Below, piece by piece: positions 26,424 through 35,194 of a DNA stretch of 64,000 nt (positions are counted from its first letter, which is position 1; each line of letters opens with the position of its first letter). The stretch is from the NCBI RefSeq assembly GCF_014648575.1, contig NZ_BMRJ01000002.1:164059-228058 (forward strand), in the 5' to 3' direction. Origin of the DNA: Agromyces mediolanus. GTDB lineage: Bacteria; Actinomycetota; Actinomycetes; Actinomycetales; Microbacteriaceae. The translations under genes were made by a program, and so were the position numbers. The notes beneath the pieces were generated by a model. It ran no database searches and had not been told where the DNA came from. It worked only from the letters and a program-made list of their open reading frames with translations.

Positions 26424-27849
26424 GCTTTCGCACGAGGTATTCGTCGACGGCCTCCGGGCCGCCCTCCGAGCCGAAGCCGGACGCCTTGCGTCCGCCGAAG
26501 AAGGTGTCGCGCGCGCCGACCCCGAAGCGGTTGACGCTCACCATGCCGACGTCGAGTCGGCGAGGGATGCGCAGCGCGCGGTCGGCGTCGCTGGTGAAGA
26601 GATACGCGGCGAGCCCGTAGGGGAGTCCGTTCGCCCGGGCGAGCACCTCGTCCTCGTCCGAGAAGGTGCTCGTCGCGGCGATCGGGCCGAACGGCTCGTC
26701 ATGCATCACCAGAGCGTCGTCCGGCACGCCCGCAAGAAGCGTCGGGCGGTAGTAGAAGCCATTTCCGTCGGCGGGGCCGCCGGCTGCGAGCGTCGCGCCG
26801 CGCGCCAGTGCGTCATCGACGAACGGGCCCATCGCGGCGAGCCGCCGGGAGTTCGCGAGCGGGCCCATCTCGGTCGCCTCGTCGAAGCCGTCGCCGACGC
26901 GAACGGCGTCGAGCAAGGCGGCGAAGCGCTCCACGAATCGCTCGTGCACACGCTCGTGCACGTAGAAGCGGACCGGTGAGCCGCAGGACTGGCCGGTGTT
27001 GTGGATCTTCGCGCCGAGGGCTTGTCGTGCGACCGCGTCGACGTCGGCGTCGTCGAAGACGAGCACGGGCGCGTGCCCGCCGAGCTCGAGCATGACGGGC
27101 TTCGCGAGCCCGCCGGCCTGCCTCGCGATGAGCGTGCCGACGCCGATCGAGCCGGTGAAGGAGACCTTGCGGATCACGGGCGAGGCGATGAGCCGCGTCG
27201 AGATCGCCGCGGGGTCGCCGAACAGTACGTTCAGGACGCCGTTGGGCAGGCCGGCGTCGGTCAGCGCGCGGGCGAGCGCGACGGCGCTCGCGGGGGTCTC
27301 CTCGGCCGGCTTGATCACGACGGTGCAGCCCGCGGCCAGCGCTGCGGCCACCTTGCGCCCGGGCACGGTGAGCGGGTAGTTCCAGGGCGTGAACGCGGCC
27401 ACCGGGCCGATGGGCTCCGAGACGACGAGCGTGCGGCCGTCCTCGGCCGCCGTCGGCAGCACGTGGCCGTACGTGCGCGGCGCCTCGCTGGCGAGGCTGT
27501 CGATGATGTCGGCGGTGTAGTCGACCTCCCCGAGCGAATCGCCGTACGGCTTGCCGTTCTCGAGCGTCATCGCGACGGCGATCTCCTCGCGCCGCTCGCG
27601 CAGCAGCTGAGCGCCCCGCATGAGGACCGCGGCGCGGCGGTGCGGCGAGGTGTCCCGCCACGGGACGAAGGCGCGGTCGGCCGCCTCGAGCGCGCGCTCG
27701 ACGTCGTCCTCGCTGGCGACGGGGACCCGCCCGACGTGTTCGCCGGTGGCCGGGTTCTCGACGTCGACGGTGTCTCGCTCGTCGGCGCCGATCCATCGCC
27801 CGTCGATGAGCAGGTGCAGGTCCGGATACGAGCGGTCGACACTGTGCAT
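26407..27849 (-). CDS. NAD(P)-dependent aldehyde dehydrogenase
   Basis: A 480-residue ALDH-superfamily enzyme that oxidises an aldehyde to the acid. Landmarks are PWNYP (N157), the cofactor loop FTGSIGVGTLIA (residues 231-242), the general base E255 in LELGGHAP and the catalytic C289 in NTGQSCGSP. It resembles succinate-semialdehyde, glycolaldehyde and lactaldehyde dehydrogenases. The ATG at 27849 has TACCAT seven bases upstream (complement of 27857-27862), a leaderless arrangement. An operator shared with the divergent LacI gene lies immediately upstream. In this regulon it probably oxidises an aldehyde made during sugar breakdown. Confidence 0.93.
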   Translation of the reverse strand: MHSVDRSYPDLHLLIDGRWIGADERDTVDVENPATGEHVGRVPVASEDDVERALEAADRAFVPWRDTSPHRRAAVLMRGAQLLRERREEIAVAMTLENGKPYGDSLGEVDYTADIIDSLASEAPRTYGHVLPTAAEDGRTLVVSEPIGPVAAFTPWNYPLTVPGRKVAAALAAGCTVVIKPAEETPASAVALARALTDAGLPNGVLNVLFGDPAAISTRLIASPVIRKVSFTGSIGVGTLIARQAGGLAKPVMLELGGHAPVLVFDDADVDAVARQALGAKIHNTGQSCGSPVRFYVHERVHERFVERFAALLDAVRVGDGFDEATEMGPLANSRRLAAMGPFVDDALARGATLAAGGPADGNGFYYRPTLLAGVPDDALVMHDEPFGPIAATSTFSDEDEVLARANGLPYGLAAYLFTSDADRALRIPRRLDVGMVSVNRFGVGARDTFFGGRKASGFGSEGGPEAVDEYLVRKLIAQG

Positions 27850-27865
27850 GCCTCGAATGGTACCA

Positions 27866-27880
27866 GGAAAGCGCATTCCC
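27866..27880. promoter_or_regulatory. LacI operator, copy 1, between ALDH and LacI genes
   Basis: GGAAAGCGCATTCC is an imperfect palindrome around GCGC. Similar sites lie at 32299-32312, 33416-33431 and 35195-35208. It sits just upstream of the -10 box of the ALDH gene and around the -35 position of the LacI gene, so one bound repressor could control both. Confidence 0.8.
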
Positions 27881-27904
27881 GTCGCGGCCGGGTATTCTGC
27901 CATC

Positions 27905-28945
27905 GTGACCGCCGATGCCAGTTCCACCCGCCGACCGGTGACGCTGAGCGACGTCGCTCGCCTCGCCGGCGTCTCGCAGTCGACCGCTTCCCGCGTCATC
28001 AACGGCTCGGCCAAGCGCGTCGACAACCGTTCGCGCACCCTGGTCCTCGATGCCGCGCGGGAACTCGGGTACACGCCCAACCTCGCCGCCCAGGCCGTCG
28101 CGCGCGGCGCATCGCGCACGATCGCCCTGATCACGAGCAGCGTCGCCGACGCCTATTTCGCCGCGATGACCGCGGCGATCATGCGAGCGGCGGAAGAGGT
28201 CGGCCTCCGGGTCTCCCTCGCCGTCTCCGACCGCCGGCTCGACCGGGAGCTCGAGCTGGTGCGGGAGCTGCGCGGGCAGCAGCCGCGGGCCATAATCCTC
28301 GCCGGCACCGGCTATCTGGACGCCCCGGCCGACCGCGCGCTCGAGACCGAACTCGCCCGCTACCAGGAGACCGGCGGGCGGGTCGTGCTGATCAGCCGCT
28401 CGGACATGCCCTTCGAGACCGTCGACTTCGATAATTACGACGGCGCGCACCGCCTTGCCGTCGAGCTCGCGGGTCGTGGGTACCGCACGCCACTGGTGCT
28501 CGGCTCCGCGGCCCCGTTGCGCTCGATGCAGGAACGCGTCGACGGCTTCATCGCCGGCTTCGCCTCCGCCGGCGTCGACATCCCCGCCGAACGGGTGCAC
28601 CACCCGGAGTTCAGCTGGCAGGGTGCGCACTCACTGCTGCACGGCTTCGATCGAGACGAACTCGCCGCCGCCGACCTGGTCTTCGCGATCTCGGACGACG
28701 TCGCGCTCGGCGCACTCGCCAGCCTGCGCGAACGGGGGATCGCCGTGCCGCAGGAACTCGGCGTCGCAGGCTTCGACGACATCACCACGCTGCGCGACGT
28801 CGTGCCGAAGCTCACGACCGTGCACGTGCCGCTCGACGAGGTCGCACGGGAGGCGGTCCACCGGGCGACCGCGAGCCCGAACGAACTCCGCCGCAACGTC
28901 ATCCCGACTCGACCGATGCTCCGCGAGAGCACCCCGCAGCGCTGA
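27905..28945 (+). CDS. LacI-family regulator of the adjacent sugar regulon
   Basis: A 346-residue LacI/GalR regulator. The HTH is at residues 13-35 (TLSDVARLAGVSQSTASRVINGS), followed by the hinge helix and a full two-lobe sensor domain (TIALITSS, FDNYDGAHRLAVELAGRG, FAISDDVALGALASLRERGIAVPQELGVAGFDD). The GTG start is preceded by TATTCT at 27893-27898 with a six-base gap, a leaderless promoter. Its gene is divergent from the ALDH gene with a palindromic operator between. The same operator type precedes three more units to 35.2 kb, so it is probably the local repressor. The inducer is unknown. Confidence 0.95.
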   Translation: MTADASSTRRPVTLSDVARLAGVSQSTASRVINGSAKRVDNRSRTLVLDAARELGYTPNLAAQAVARGASRTIALITSSVADAYFAAMTAAIMRAAEEVGLRVSLAVSDRRLDRELELVRELRGQQPRAIILAGTGYLDAPADRALETELARYQETGGRVVLISRSDMPFETVDFDNYDGAHRLAVELAGRGYRTPLVLGSAAPLRSMQERVDGFIAGFASAGVDIPAERVHHPEFSWQGAHSLLHGFDRDELAAADLVFAISDDVALGALASLRERGIAVPQELGVAGFDDITTLRDVVPKLTTVHVPLDEVAREAVHRATASPNELRRNVIPTRPMLRESTPQR

Positions 28946-28989
28946 GTCGTCGCCTCGGGCGGCGGCGGCACGAGGCATCCGTCCGGTCG

Positions 28990-29913
28990 CTAGGCCTTCA
29001 CGCCGCCCGAGAGCAGATCGAGCCGCCAGTAGCGCTGCAGCGACAGGAACAGGATCGCCACGGGGATGATCGCGAGCAGCGTGCCCATGATCACGAGCGA
29101 GTACAACGCCGCCTGGGACGCCCCCGAGCGGAGCATCGCGAACAAGCCCAGCGTGAGCGGGAACTTCGTGTCGTCGGTGAGCATGATGAACGGCAGCAGG
29201 AAGTTGTTCCAGATCGCGATGAATTGCAGCAGGAAGACCGTCACCAGCGCGGGCGCCATCAAGCGGAGACCGGTGGAGACGAAGATCCGCCACTCCGAGG
29301 CGCCGTCGATGCGGGCGGCCTCCATGATCTCGTCGGGCACCGAGGACTCGGCGTAGATCTTGCAGAGGTAGATCGCGTACGGGCTGACCAGCAGGGGCAG
29401 GATCACCGAGAGGTAGCTGTTGGTGAGGCCCACCTGGGCGAGCAGCAGGTACTGCGGGATGGCGAGCATGATCTGGGGCAGCAGCACCCCCGCGACGATG
29501 AGGCGGAAGATCCAGGTCGAGCCGCGGAACCGGTACTTCGCGAGCGCGTAGCCCGCGGCCGCGGCGATGAGCGTCGACGCCACTCCGCCGCCGCCCGCGT
29601 AGAGCGCCGAGTTCAGCATCCAGCGGCCGAAGACGCCGTCCTTGTAGGCGAACAGCCCGGTGAGGTTCTCCCAGAACCCACCGGTGAACGACGGGATCGC
29701 GGTGGGCGTCGAGAACAGCTCGGCGGGGGACTTGGTCGCGGCGACGAGGATCCAGAGCACCGGCAGTACGCAGTAGAGCGCGCCGATGACGAGGATGGCC
29801 GTCGAGAAGAGATTGGTGCGGCGGCGCGCGGCAGAGCGTGCCGCGGGGCCTTCCCCGCGCCCGGCCGTGTTCCGGGCGTCGGGCGTCTCGGTGCGGTCGA
29901 GGGCGATGGTCAT
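28990..29913 (-). CDS. Carbohydrate ABC transporter permease, MalG type
   Basis: A 307-residue permease with six helices and the EAA loop MEAARIDGASEWRIFVSTGLRLMAPAL (followed by position). It is the inner partner of MalF/UgpA-type permeases in CUT1 sugar importers. The ATG at 29913 overlaps the stop of the upstream permease by four bases. It is the last gene of the three-gene import operon. No ATPase is encoded here, which is usual for CUT1 systems in actinobacteria that share an MsiK-like ATPase. Confidence 0.93.
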   Translation of the reverse strand: MTIALDRTETPDARNTAGRGEGPAARSAARRRTNLFSTAILVIGALYCVLPVLWILVAATKSPAELFSTPTAIPSFTGGFWENLTGLFAYKDGVFGRWMLNSALYAGGGGVASTLIAAAAGYALAKYRFRGSTWIFRLIVAGVLLPQIMLAIPQYLLLAQVGLTNSYLSVILPLLVSPYAIYLCKIYAESSVPDEIMEAARIDGASEWRIFVSTGLRLMAPALVTVFLLQFIAIWNNFLLPFIMLTDDTKFPLTLGLFAMLRSGASQAALYSLVIMGTLLAIIPVAILFLSLQRYWRLDLLSGGVKA

Positions 29914-30863
29914 GACTTCTTCCTCTGGCCGGAGCGTCCGATGGCGGAGCCGATGCTGTTGACGAGCACCGAGGCGGCGACAGTGAGCGCCACGAGGAGC
30001 AGCGAGGTCGCCGCGGCGCCGTAGATGTCGTCGTGCACGAAGGCGTCGGTGTAGACCTTCATGAGCGGGACCCAGGTCGACGAGATCGCGTTCGCGAGGG
30101 GGCGGAGCGTGGTGGGCTCGTTGAACAGCTGCAGGGCGCCGAGCACGGAGAACAGCGAGCACATCACGATGGCCGGCTTGATCATGGGCAGCTTGACGCG
30201 GAGCGCGATCTGCAGCTCGCCGGCGCCGTCGAGCTTCGCGGCCTCGTACATCTCGCGGGGCAGTCCGCGGAGGGCCGTGTACATGATGACCATGTTGAAG
30301 CCGACCACGCCCCACACCGCGATGTTCGCGACGGAGAAGAAGACCTCGGTGCCGCCGAAGTAGTCGACGACCTCGCCGCCGATCGGGCTCGTGGCGGGAA
30401 GGTAGAGGAAGCCCCAGAGCAGGGAGGCGATCACCCCGGGCACCGCGTAGGGGAGGAAGATCGCGATGCGCCAGGCACCCACGAGTCGCGTGCGGTCGGC
30501 GTCGAGGCAGAGCGCGAAGAGCGCGGCGAGGATGATCGTGGCCGGCACACCGATGCCGGCGATCAGGAGCATGCGTCCGAGGCTCGCCCAGAACTCGGCG
30601 TCGCCGAGCGTGGCCAGGTAGTTCGCGAAGCCGACGAACTCCAGGCTGGTCTCGCCGCCGAGCAGACCGCCGGAGACCCGGCGCTGCAGCAGGCTCAGGA
30701 TGAAGGCGTAGATGCCGGGCGCGAAGGTGAACAGCGCGAGCAGCACGAGCGCGGGCGCGAGGAGGGCCAGCGCGAAGCCGGTGGTGCTGCGGGATCGCCG
30801 CCGAGTGGTCGCCGATCGTCGACGGCTCGAGGCCGCCGTCTCGGGCGCGGTGCTGGTGCCCAC
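29910..30863 (-). CDS. Carbohydrate ABC transporter permease, MalF type
   Basis: A 317-residue permease with an Arg/Ser-rich cytoplasmic start and six helices. The EAA loop is MYEAAKLDGAGELQIALRVKLPMIKPAI by position. It pairs with the MalG-type subunit encoded downstream. I start it at the GTG at 30863 behind AAGGAG; a longer open frame exists upstream but runs through the binding-protein gene in another frame. Second gene of the operon, 68 bases after the binding-protein gene. Confidence 0.93.
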   Translation of the reverse strand: MGTSTAPETAASSRRRSATTRRRSRSTTGFALALLAPALVLLALFTFAPGIYAFILSLLQRRVSGGLLGGETSLEFVGFANYLATLGDAEFWASLGRMLLIAGIGVPATIILAALFALCLDADRTRLVGAWRIAIFLPYAVPGVIASLLWGFLYLPATSPIGGEVVDYFGGTEVFFSVANIAVWGVVGFNMVIMYTALRGLPREMYEAAKLDGAGELQIALRVKLPMIKPAIVMCSLFSVLGALQLFNEPTTLRPLANAISSTWVPLMKVYTDAFVHDDIYGAAATSLLLVALTVAASVLVNSIGSAIGRSGQRKKS

Positions 30864-30931
30864 TTTGCTCCTTCGTGGCCCGGGTGGGTGCTGGGTGGGG
30901 CGGGGAGGCCGAGCAGGCCTCCCCGCCGGGG

Positions 30932-32218
30932 TCAGTTCTCGACCGAGAAGCCGAGCTTCTCCATGTCGTCGACGGTGACGGTCTGCATATTCTTCAGCAC
31001 CTCGCTGAAGGCTGTACCGTCGGTGATCGCCTTGGCGAAGCCGTCGTTGTAGGCGCCGAACGTCACGGTGGCGTTCGGCCCCCAGATGTCGAAGCTGCGC
31101 GCGCCCTCGGCGATCGCGGCCACGTCGGCGTAGTAGCTCGGCTGGTTCGGCATGTAGGCCGGCGGGGTCTTCAGTGCGTCGAGCTTCTGGCCGTTCAAGG
31201 CGGCGGGGAAGATGTTGATCTTCTCGACCTGGAGCGCGAGCGCCTCGTCGCTGGTGTTGAACCAGTCGATGAACTTCGCAGCCTCGGCCGGGTGCTTCGA
31301 GTCGGTCGTGACGGCGGTGGCCGAACCGCCCCAGATGCCCGTCGTCGTGTCGCCGGCGGTCCAGGCGGGCAGTGAGGTCATGACCCACTTGCCTGCGCTG
31401 TTCGGTGCGATGCCGCCGAACTGCGCGGGGGCCCATGCGCCGGAGATCCAGCCGGCGTAGGTGCCGTCGTCCATCTCCTTGTTCCACTGCGGCGACCAGA
31501 AGGGGTCGCCCTTGACGACGCCTTCGCCGATGAGGCCCTGCCAGTAGTCGGCGACCTTCACGGAGGCGTCGTCGTCGATGTCGACGGTCCAGGTGTCGCC
31601 GGACGCGCTCCACCAGTTGGCGCCCGCCTGCTGGGTGAGCCCGCTGAACCAGCCCGGGTCGGTCGAGCTGAACGTTCCCAGGTACTTCGAGGGGTCGGCG
31701 GCGTGCAGCGCGCGAGCGGTCGCCGCGTACTCGTCCCACGTGGTCGGCACCTTCAGGCCGTACTGCTCGAAGATGTCCTGACGGTAGAAGAAGACGAGCG
31801 GCGCGAAGTCCTGGGGGAGGCCGTACGTCTTGTCCTCGAACTCGACCTGCGCGAAGGCGCCGGGGGTGAAGTCCTTCGAGGCGTCGGGCACGTACTCGGT
31901 GATGTCGGCGGCGACGCCGTTCGCGATCAACGCGGGGAGCGACTGGTACTCGACCTTGACGATGTCGGCCGCGTCGCCCGACTTGTGGGCGGTGAGGATG
32001 CGGCTGACGAGCTCGTCGCCGCCGGCGGGGTCGCTGAGCTTCACCTGGATGTCGGGGTTCTCCGAGTTCCAGACGTCGACGATGTCGGCCATCCCCGGGT
32101 CCCACGACCACATCTCGAGGGTGACCTTGCCGTCGCTCGGCTGCTCGCCGGCGCTGCAACCGGCAAGAAGGGCGAGCGCGGCGACGCTTGCGCCGATCGC
32201 CGTGAGGGTTCTTCTCAT
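30932..32218 (-). CDS. Carbohydrate ABC transporter substrate-binding lipoprotein
   Basis: A 428-residue extracellular lipoprotein of the MalE/UgpB-like class. The lipobox is LLAGC with Cys21. The mature protein begins VTLEMWSWDPGM, then VDVWNSENPDIQVKLSDPAGGDELVSRI, the usual first-lobe pattern; aromatic-rich segments (WWSASGDTWTV, FWSPQWNKEMDDGTYAGWISGAWAP) suit a sugar ligand. The ATG has GGAGA nine bases upstream. It heads the import operon, and the promoter region carries the LacI operator at 32299-32312, so uptake should be induced with the catabolic genes. Confidence 0.95.
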   Translation of the reverse strand: MRRTLTAIGASVAALALLAGCSAGEQPSDGKVTLEMWSWDPGMADIVDVWNSENPDIQVKLSDPAGGDELVSRILTAHKSGDAADIVKVEYQSLPALIANGVAADITEYVPDASKDFTPGAFAQVEFEDKTYGLPQDFAPLVFFYRQDIFEQYGLKVPTTWDEYAATARALHAADPSKYLGTFSSTDPGWFSGLTQQAGANWWSASGDTWTVDIDDDASVKVADYWQGLIGEGVVKGDPFWSPQWNKEMDDGTYAGWISGAWAPAQFGGIAPNSAGKWVMTSLPAWTAGDTTTGIWGGSATAVTTDSKHPAEAAKFIDWFNTSDEALALQVEKINIFPAALNGQKLDALKTPPAYMPNQPSYYADVAAIAEGARSFDIWGPNATVTFGAYNDGFAKAITDGTAFSEVLKNMQTVTVDDMEKLGFSVEN

Positions 32219-32298
32219 TTGGGGGCATCTCCTTTGATGGGTGACCAGCTTGGAACTCTGGTGGGCATTCCGTCGACCGCTCGGGATGAATCACGGCG

Positions 32299-32312
32299 GG
32301 AATGCGCTTTCC
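32299..32312. promoter_or_regulatory. LacI operator, copy 2, before the ABC import operon
   Basis: GGAATGCGCTTTCC matches copy 4 exactly and copies 1 and 3 closely. A weaker relative, GGCATGCGCTTGCC, follows at 32321-32334, 22 bases further along, roughly two helical turns, which would suit cooperative binding. Confidence 0.85.
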
Positions 32313-32348
32313 TGATGCTAGGCATGCGCTTGCCCGCTGTCAACCCGA

Positions 32349-33362
32349 TCACGCCATGGCGGCGAGATCCGCCAGTCCGACGGGGTGGACGGCGGGTTCG
32401 CCGGCCACGTAGCGGCGGACCTCGTCGACGACCTGGGCGCCGAGGCGGTGGAGCTCGTTGCCGAGGGCCCCGGCGACGTGCGGAGTGAGCACGATGCCGG
32501 GCGTCGAGCGGAGCGCGTGGTCGAGGGGCAGCGGCTCGGGGCTGGTGACGTCGAGGATCGCGCTGATCCTGCCGGTCGTCGCGGCCTCGACGAGCGCGTC
32601 CTGATCGACGATCGGCGCACGGGAGGTGTTGATGAGGACCGCCCCGTCCGGCATCGTCGAGATGAGCTCGCGGCTCACGAGCCCCACCGTCTCCGGCAGG
32701 AGCGGGGCGTGCACGCTCAGCACCTCGGACTCGGCGAACAACTGCTCCAGCCCGACCGCGGTCGCCTGGTCGTGGAGCGGATCGTCCGCCTCGAGGTACG
32801 GGTCGCTGACCAGCACCTCGACATCGAAGGGCTGCAGCAGTTCGATGACGCGCCGCCCGATCTTCGAGGCGCCGAGGATTCCCACCCGGCGGCGGTGGTT
32901 GCCGATCTGTGGGAACTCCTGCTCGAGATCGAGCTCCGGCCGATCCCGGTAGGCCTCGATGATCGAGGGCACCCCCTTGCCCGCGAGCAGGATCGAGGCG
33001 AGGGTGTATTCGGCTACCGGCAGGGCGTTCGCCGCGGCGGCGGTGGTGACGAGGATCCCGCGTTGCCAGGCCGACGGGTCGATGTGCTCCTTGACGGTCC
33101 CGGCCGCGTGGAAGATCGCGCGCAGGGCCGGGAGGCGCTCGAGCGCCGCCGGGGTGATCGCCGGGCAGCCCCAGCCCGAGATGAGCACCTCGGTCTCGGG
33201 CGGCACCTGGGCGAGGGAGGCGAACGAGCCGGATCCCTCGACCTCGAGCAGCCCGTCGAGGGCCGCGAGCTGCGACGGTGCGAAGAGTCGATCGACGAGC
33301 CCGTCGCGCATCACGAAGGCGGCGCGGGGGCGGGCTCGCCCGGCGATCGAGTCGGTGCGCAT
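32349..33362 (-). CDS. D-isomer-specific 2-hydroxyacid dehydrogenase family protein
   Basis: A 337-residue NAD-dependent oxidoreductase. The Rossmann motif is VGILGASKIG. The catalytic Arg is in LINTSRAPIVD, the Glu in VTSPEPLP and the His in LTPHVAGALG, the standard triad. It would interconvert a 2-keto acid and a 2-hydroxy acid from sugar breakdown. The ATG at 33362 follows AGGAGG; the longer open frame adds an unlikely Arg-rich piece. It is divergent from the aldo/keto reductase with operator copy 3 between them. Confidence 0.92.
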   Translation of the reverse strand: MRTDSIAGRARPRAAFVMRDGLVDRLFAPSQLAALDGLLEVEGSGSFASLAQVPPETEVLISGWGCPAITPAALERLPALRAIFHAAGTVKEHIDPSAWQRGILVTTAAAANALPVAEYTLASILLAGKGVPSIIEAYRDRPELDLEQEFPQIGNHRRRVGILGASKIGRRVIELLQPFDVEVLVSDPYLEADDPLHDQATAVGLEQLFAESEVLSVHAPLLPETVGLVSRELISTMPDGAVLINTSRAPIVDQDALVEAATTGRISAILDVTSPEPLPLDHALRSTPGIVLTPHVAGALGNELHRLGAQVVDEVRRYVAGEPAVHPVGLADLAAMA

Positions 33363-33415
33363 CAAGCCTCCTTGCAGACGAGACCGAGGGCGGGCTAGCA
33401 TCGCCTCGATCGAGC

Positions 33416-33431
33416 GGGAATACGCATTCCC
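33416..33431. promoter_or_regulatory. LacI operator, copy 3, between divergent oxidoreductase genes
   Basis: GGGAATACGCATTCCC is the core of a 26-bp palindrome (33411-33436) whose eleven-base arms match perfectly around ACGC. It is the most symmetric of the four copies and probably the strongest site. Confidence 0.88.
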
Positions 33432-33495
33432 GCTCGAGCGAATCTAGCAGCATCTTCCCGCCCCCGGCGGTCGGGACTGGATCGAAGGAGCTCGA

Positions 33496-34446
33496 GTGGC
33501 CACGACGACGGCACCCGCACTCGCGGCCGGCACCGGCTCGTGGGTCGCGTGGAACGAGGCCTCCCCGACGGTCGACACCCCCGAAGCCGAGACCGCCGGA
33601 CTCGTCGCACGGATCTTCGGGGGCGCGGGGGTCCGAACCATCGACACCTCGAACAACTACGGCCACGGTGAGACCGAACGCCGGATCGGGCGGGCGATCC
33701 AGGCGTTCGGCGGGGTGCCGGACGGCATCGTCATCCAGACGAAGGCCGACCGCGACATGCGCAGCGGGGAGTTCACCGGGGCCCGGGTCCGCCGTTCGAT
33801 CGACGAGAGCCGCGACCGGCTCGGCCTCGACGTGCTCCCGCTCGTCTACCTCCACGACCCCGAGAACATCTCGTGGGCCCAGGCGACCGCCGTCGACGGC
33901 CCGATGGCGGCGCTCGTCGAGGCGCGCGACGCGGGCACGGTGCGGCGGATCGGCGTCGCGGGCGGACCCGCCGCGCTCATGCGGCGCTTTCTCGAGACTG
34001 GGCACTTCGACGCACTCATCACCCACAACCGCTACACGCTCGTCGATCGGAGCGCCGATGCGCTCCTCGACCTCGCCCATTCGCTCGGCGTCGACACGAC
34101 GAACGCGTCACCGTACGGCGGAGGGTTCCTCACCGCGTGGCCGCCGCCGACGAACCGGTACGCCTACGACGTCGCCGATCCGCGCGTGGTCCAGGCGGCC
34201 GGCGTCGCCGCGTCGCTCTGCGCCGAGGCGGGCGTGCCGCTCGCCGCGGCCGCCCTCCGCTTCTCAACCGACGATCCACGCATCGACCGCACGATCATCG
34301 GCATGCGGACGACTGATGATCTCGAGGCCACCGAGGCGCTCCTCGCCGTGAAGCTGCCCGGTGGGCTGCTCGACGCGCTCCGCGCGCTCCCGCTGGATCG
34401 CGCTGCCTGGTCGGGTGGCTGGCAGGACGGTCCCGCCGAGCGCTGA
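33496..34446 (+). CDS. Aldo/keto reductase, sugar dehydrogenase-like
   Basis: A 316-residue AKR-superfamily enzyme. The catalytic tetrad is visible as D50 and Y55 (RTIDTSNNYGHGETERRIG), K83 (VIQTKAD) and H120 (VYLHDPE). The nearest relatives by pattern are D-threo-aldose or L-fucose dehydrogenases, which oxidise a free sugar to a lactone with NAD(P), and pyridoxal dehydrogenases. The GTG start has AAGGAG five bases upstream. Its partner genes (sugar importer, hydroxyacid and aldehyde dehydrogenases) favour a non-phosphorylated sugar oxidation route. It converges on the ThuA-like gene. Confidence 0.88.
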   Translation: MATTTAPALAAGTGSWVAWNEASPTVDTPEAETAGLVARIFGGAGVRTIDTSNNYGHGETERRIGRAIQAFGGVPDGIVIQTKADRDMRSGEFTGARVRRSIDESRDRLGLDVLPLVYLHDPENISWAQATAVDGPMAALVEARDAGTVRRIGVAGGPAALMRRFLETGHFDALITHNRYTLVDRSADALLDLAHSLGVDTTNASPYGGGFLTAWPPPTNRYAYDVADPRVVQAAGVAASLCAEAGVPLAAAALRFSTDDPRIDRTIIGMRTTDDLEATEALLAVKLPGGLLDALRALPLDRAAWSGGWQDGPAER

Positions 34447-34471
34447 GCCGTCGGACTCGCCCGCGACGCCG

Positions 34472-35167
34472 CTACATCGCCGAGAGCCAGCGCAGCGCGC
34501 GGGCGAGCAATGCACGATGCCCGGCCGAGCGGTACGACCGTGCGTCGTGCCCGAGCGCCGAGTACACGAGCCGCGACCGCCCGAGCTCGCGGGCCCAGGC
34601 GAGCGGATGCGTCCGGCCGGCTTCTTCGTGGACGGCGAGCACCGTGCTCGTCGCCTCGAAGTCGGCGTTCGGAACGAGGTCCGTGTACCGCTCGTCGAAG
34701 ACCTCGAAGTCGCTGAGGCCCCGCACGATCGGGTGATCGCCCACGACGAGGACCCTGGCGTCACCCTGGTCGGGGTGCCATGATCGTCCGCGTTCCCAGC
34801 GGGCGCCGAGCGCCCCGCCGAAGGCCGGCACCTCGCGGAGGGCGGCCGCCCCCGAGTGCACGACGAGGATGCCGATGCCGCGCTCGAGTGCGGCCTCGAA
34901 CCGTTCGGCGGCCAGGGCGGCCAGGTCGGCGTCGGCCGGCGCGGTCGGCACGGTGCCGTCGAGGCCCGGTCCCTCCGGATCGCCCGCGTTCACGACGACG
35001 AGCGACGAGCGCTCCGACAGCTCGGCGAGTCCTTCGAGGGTGCCGGGAACGGCCTTGACCTCGAAACCGGTCGCCGAACCGATCTCGGCGATCGCCGCAG
35101 AGGTCTCCGCGTAGGGGTGCCACGGGTCGGCAGATCGGCCCGCACCGCTGAGAATGGTCATCTGCAT
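34472..35167 (-). CDS. ThuA-like domain protein
   Basis: A 231-residue protein with the glutamine-amidotransferase-like ThuA fold: MQMTILSGAGRSADPWHPYAETSAAIAEI at the start, then SSLVVVNAGDPEG, GIGILVVHSGAAAL and DHPIVRGLSDFEVFDERYTDLV. ThuA proteins occur with trehalose, palatinose and other keto-sugar catabolic genes, and the exact reaction is poorly known. The ATG at 35167 follows GGAG; an ATG two codons later is possible. Operator copy 4 lies about 30 bases upstream, so it belongs to the LacI regulon. Confidence 0.85.
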   Translation of the reverse strand: MQMTILSGAGRSADPWHPYAETSAAIAEIGSATGFEVKAVPGTLEGLAELSERSSLVVVNAGDPEGPGLDGTVPTAPADADLAALAAERFEAALERGIGILVVHSGAAALREVPAFGGALGARWERGRSWHPDQGDARVLVVGDHPIVRGLSDFEVFDERYTDLVPNADFEATSTVLAVHEEAGRTHPLAWARELGRSRLVYSALGHDARSYRSAGHRALLARALRWLSAM

Positions 35168-35194
35168 GCCAGGGTCTCCAATCGAACCGACGGC

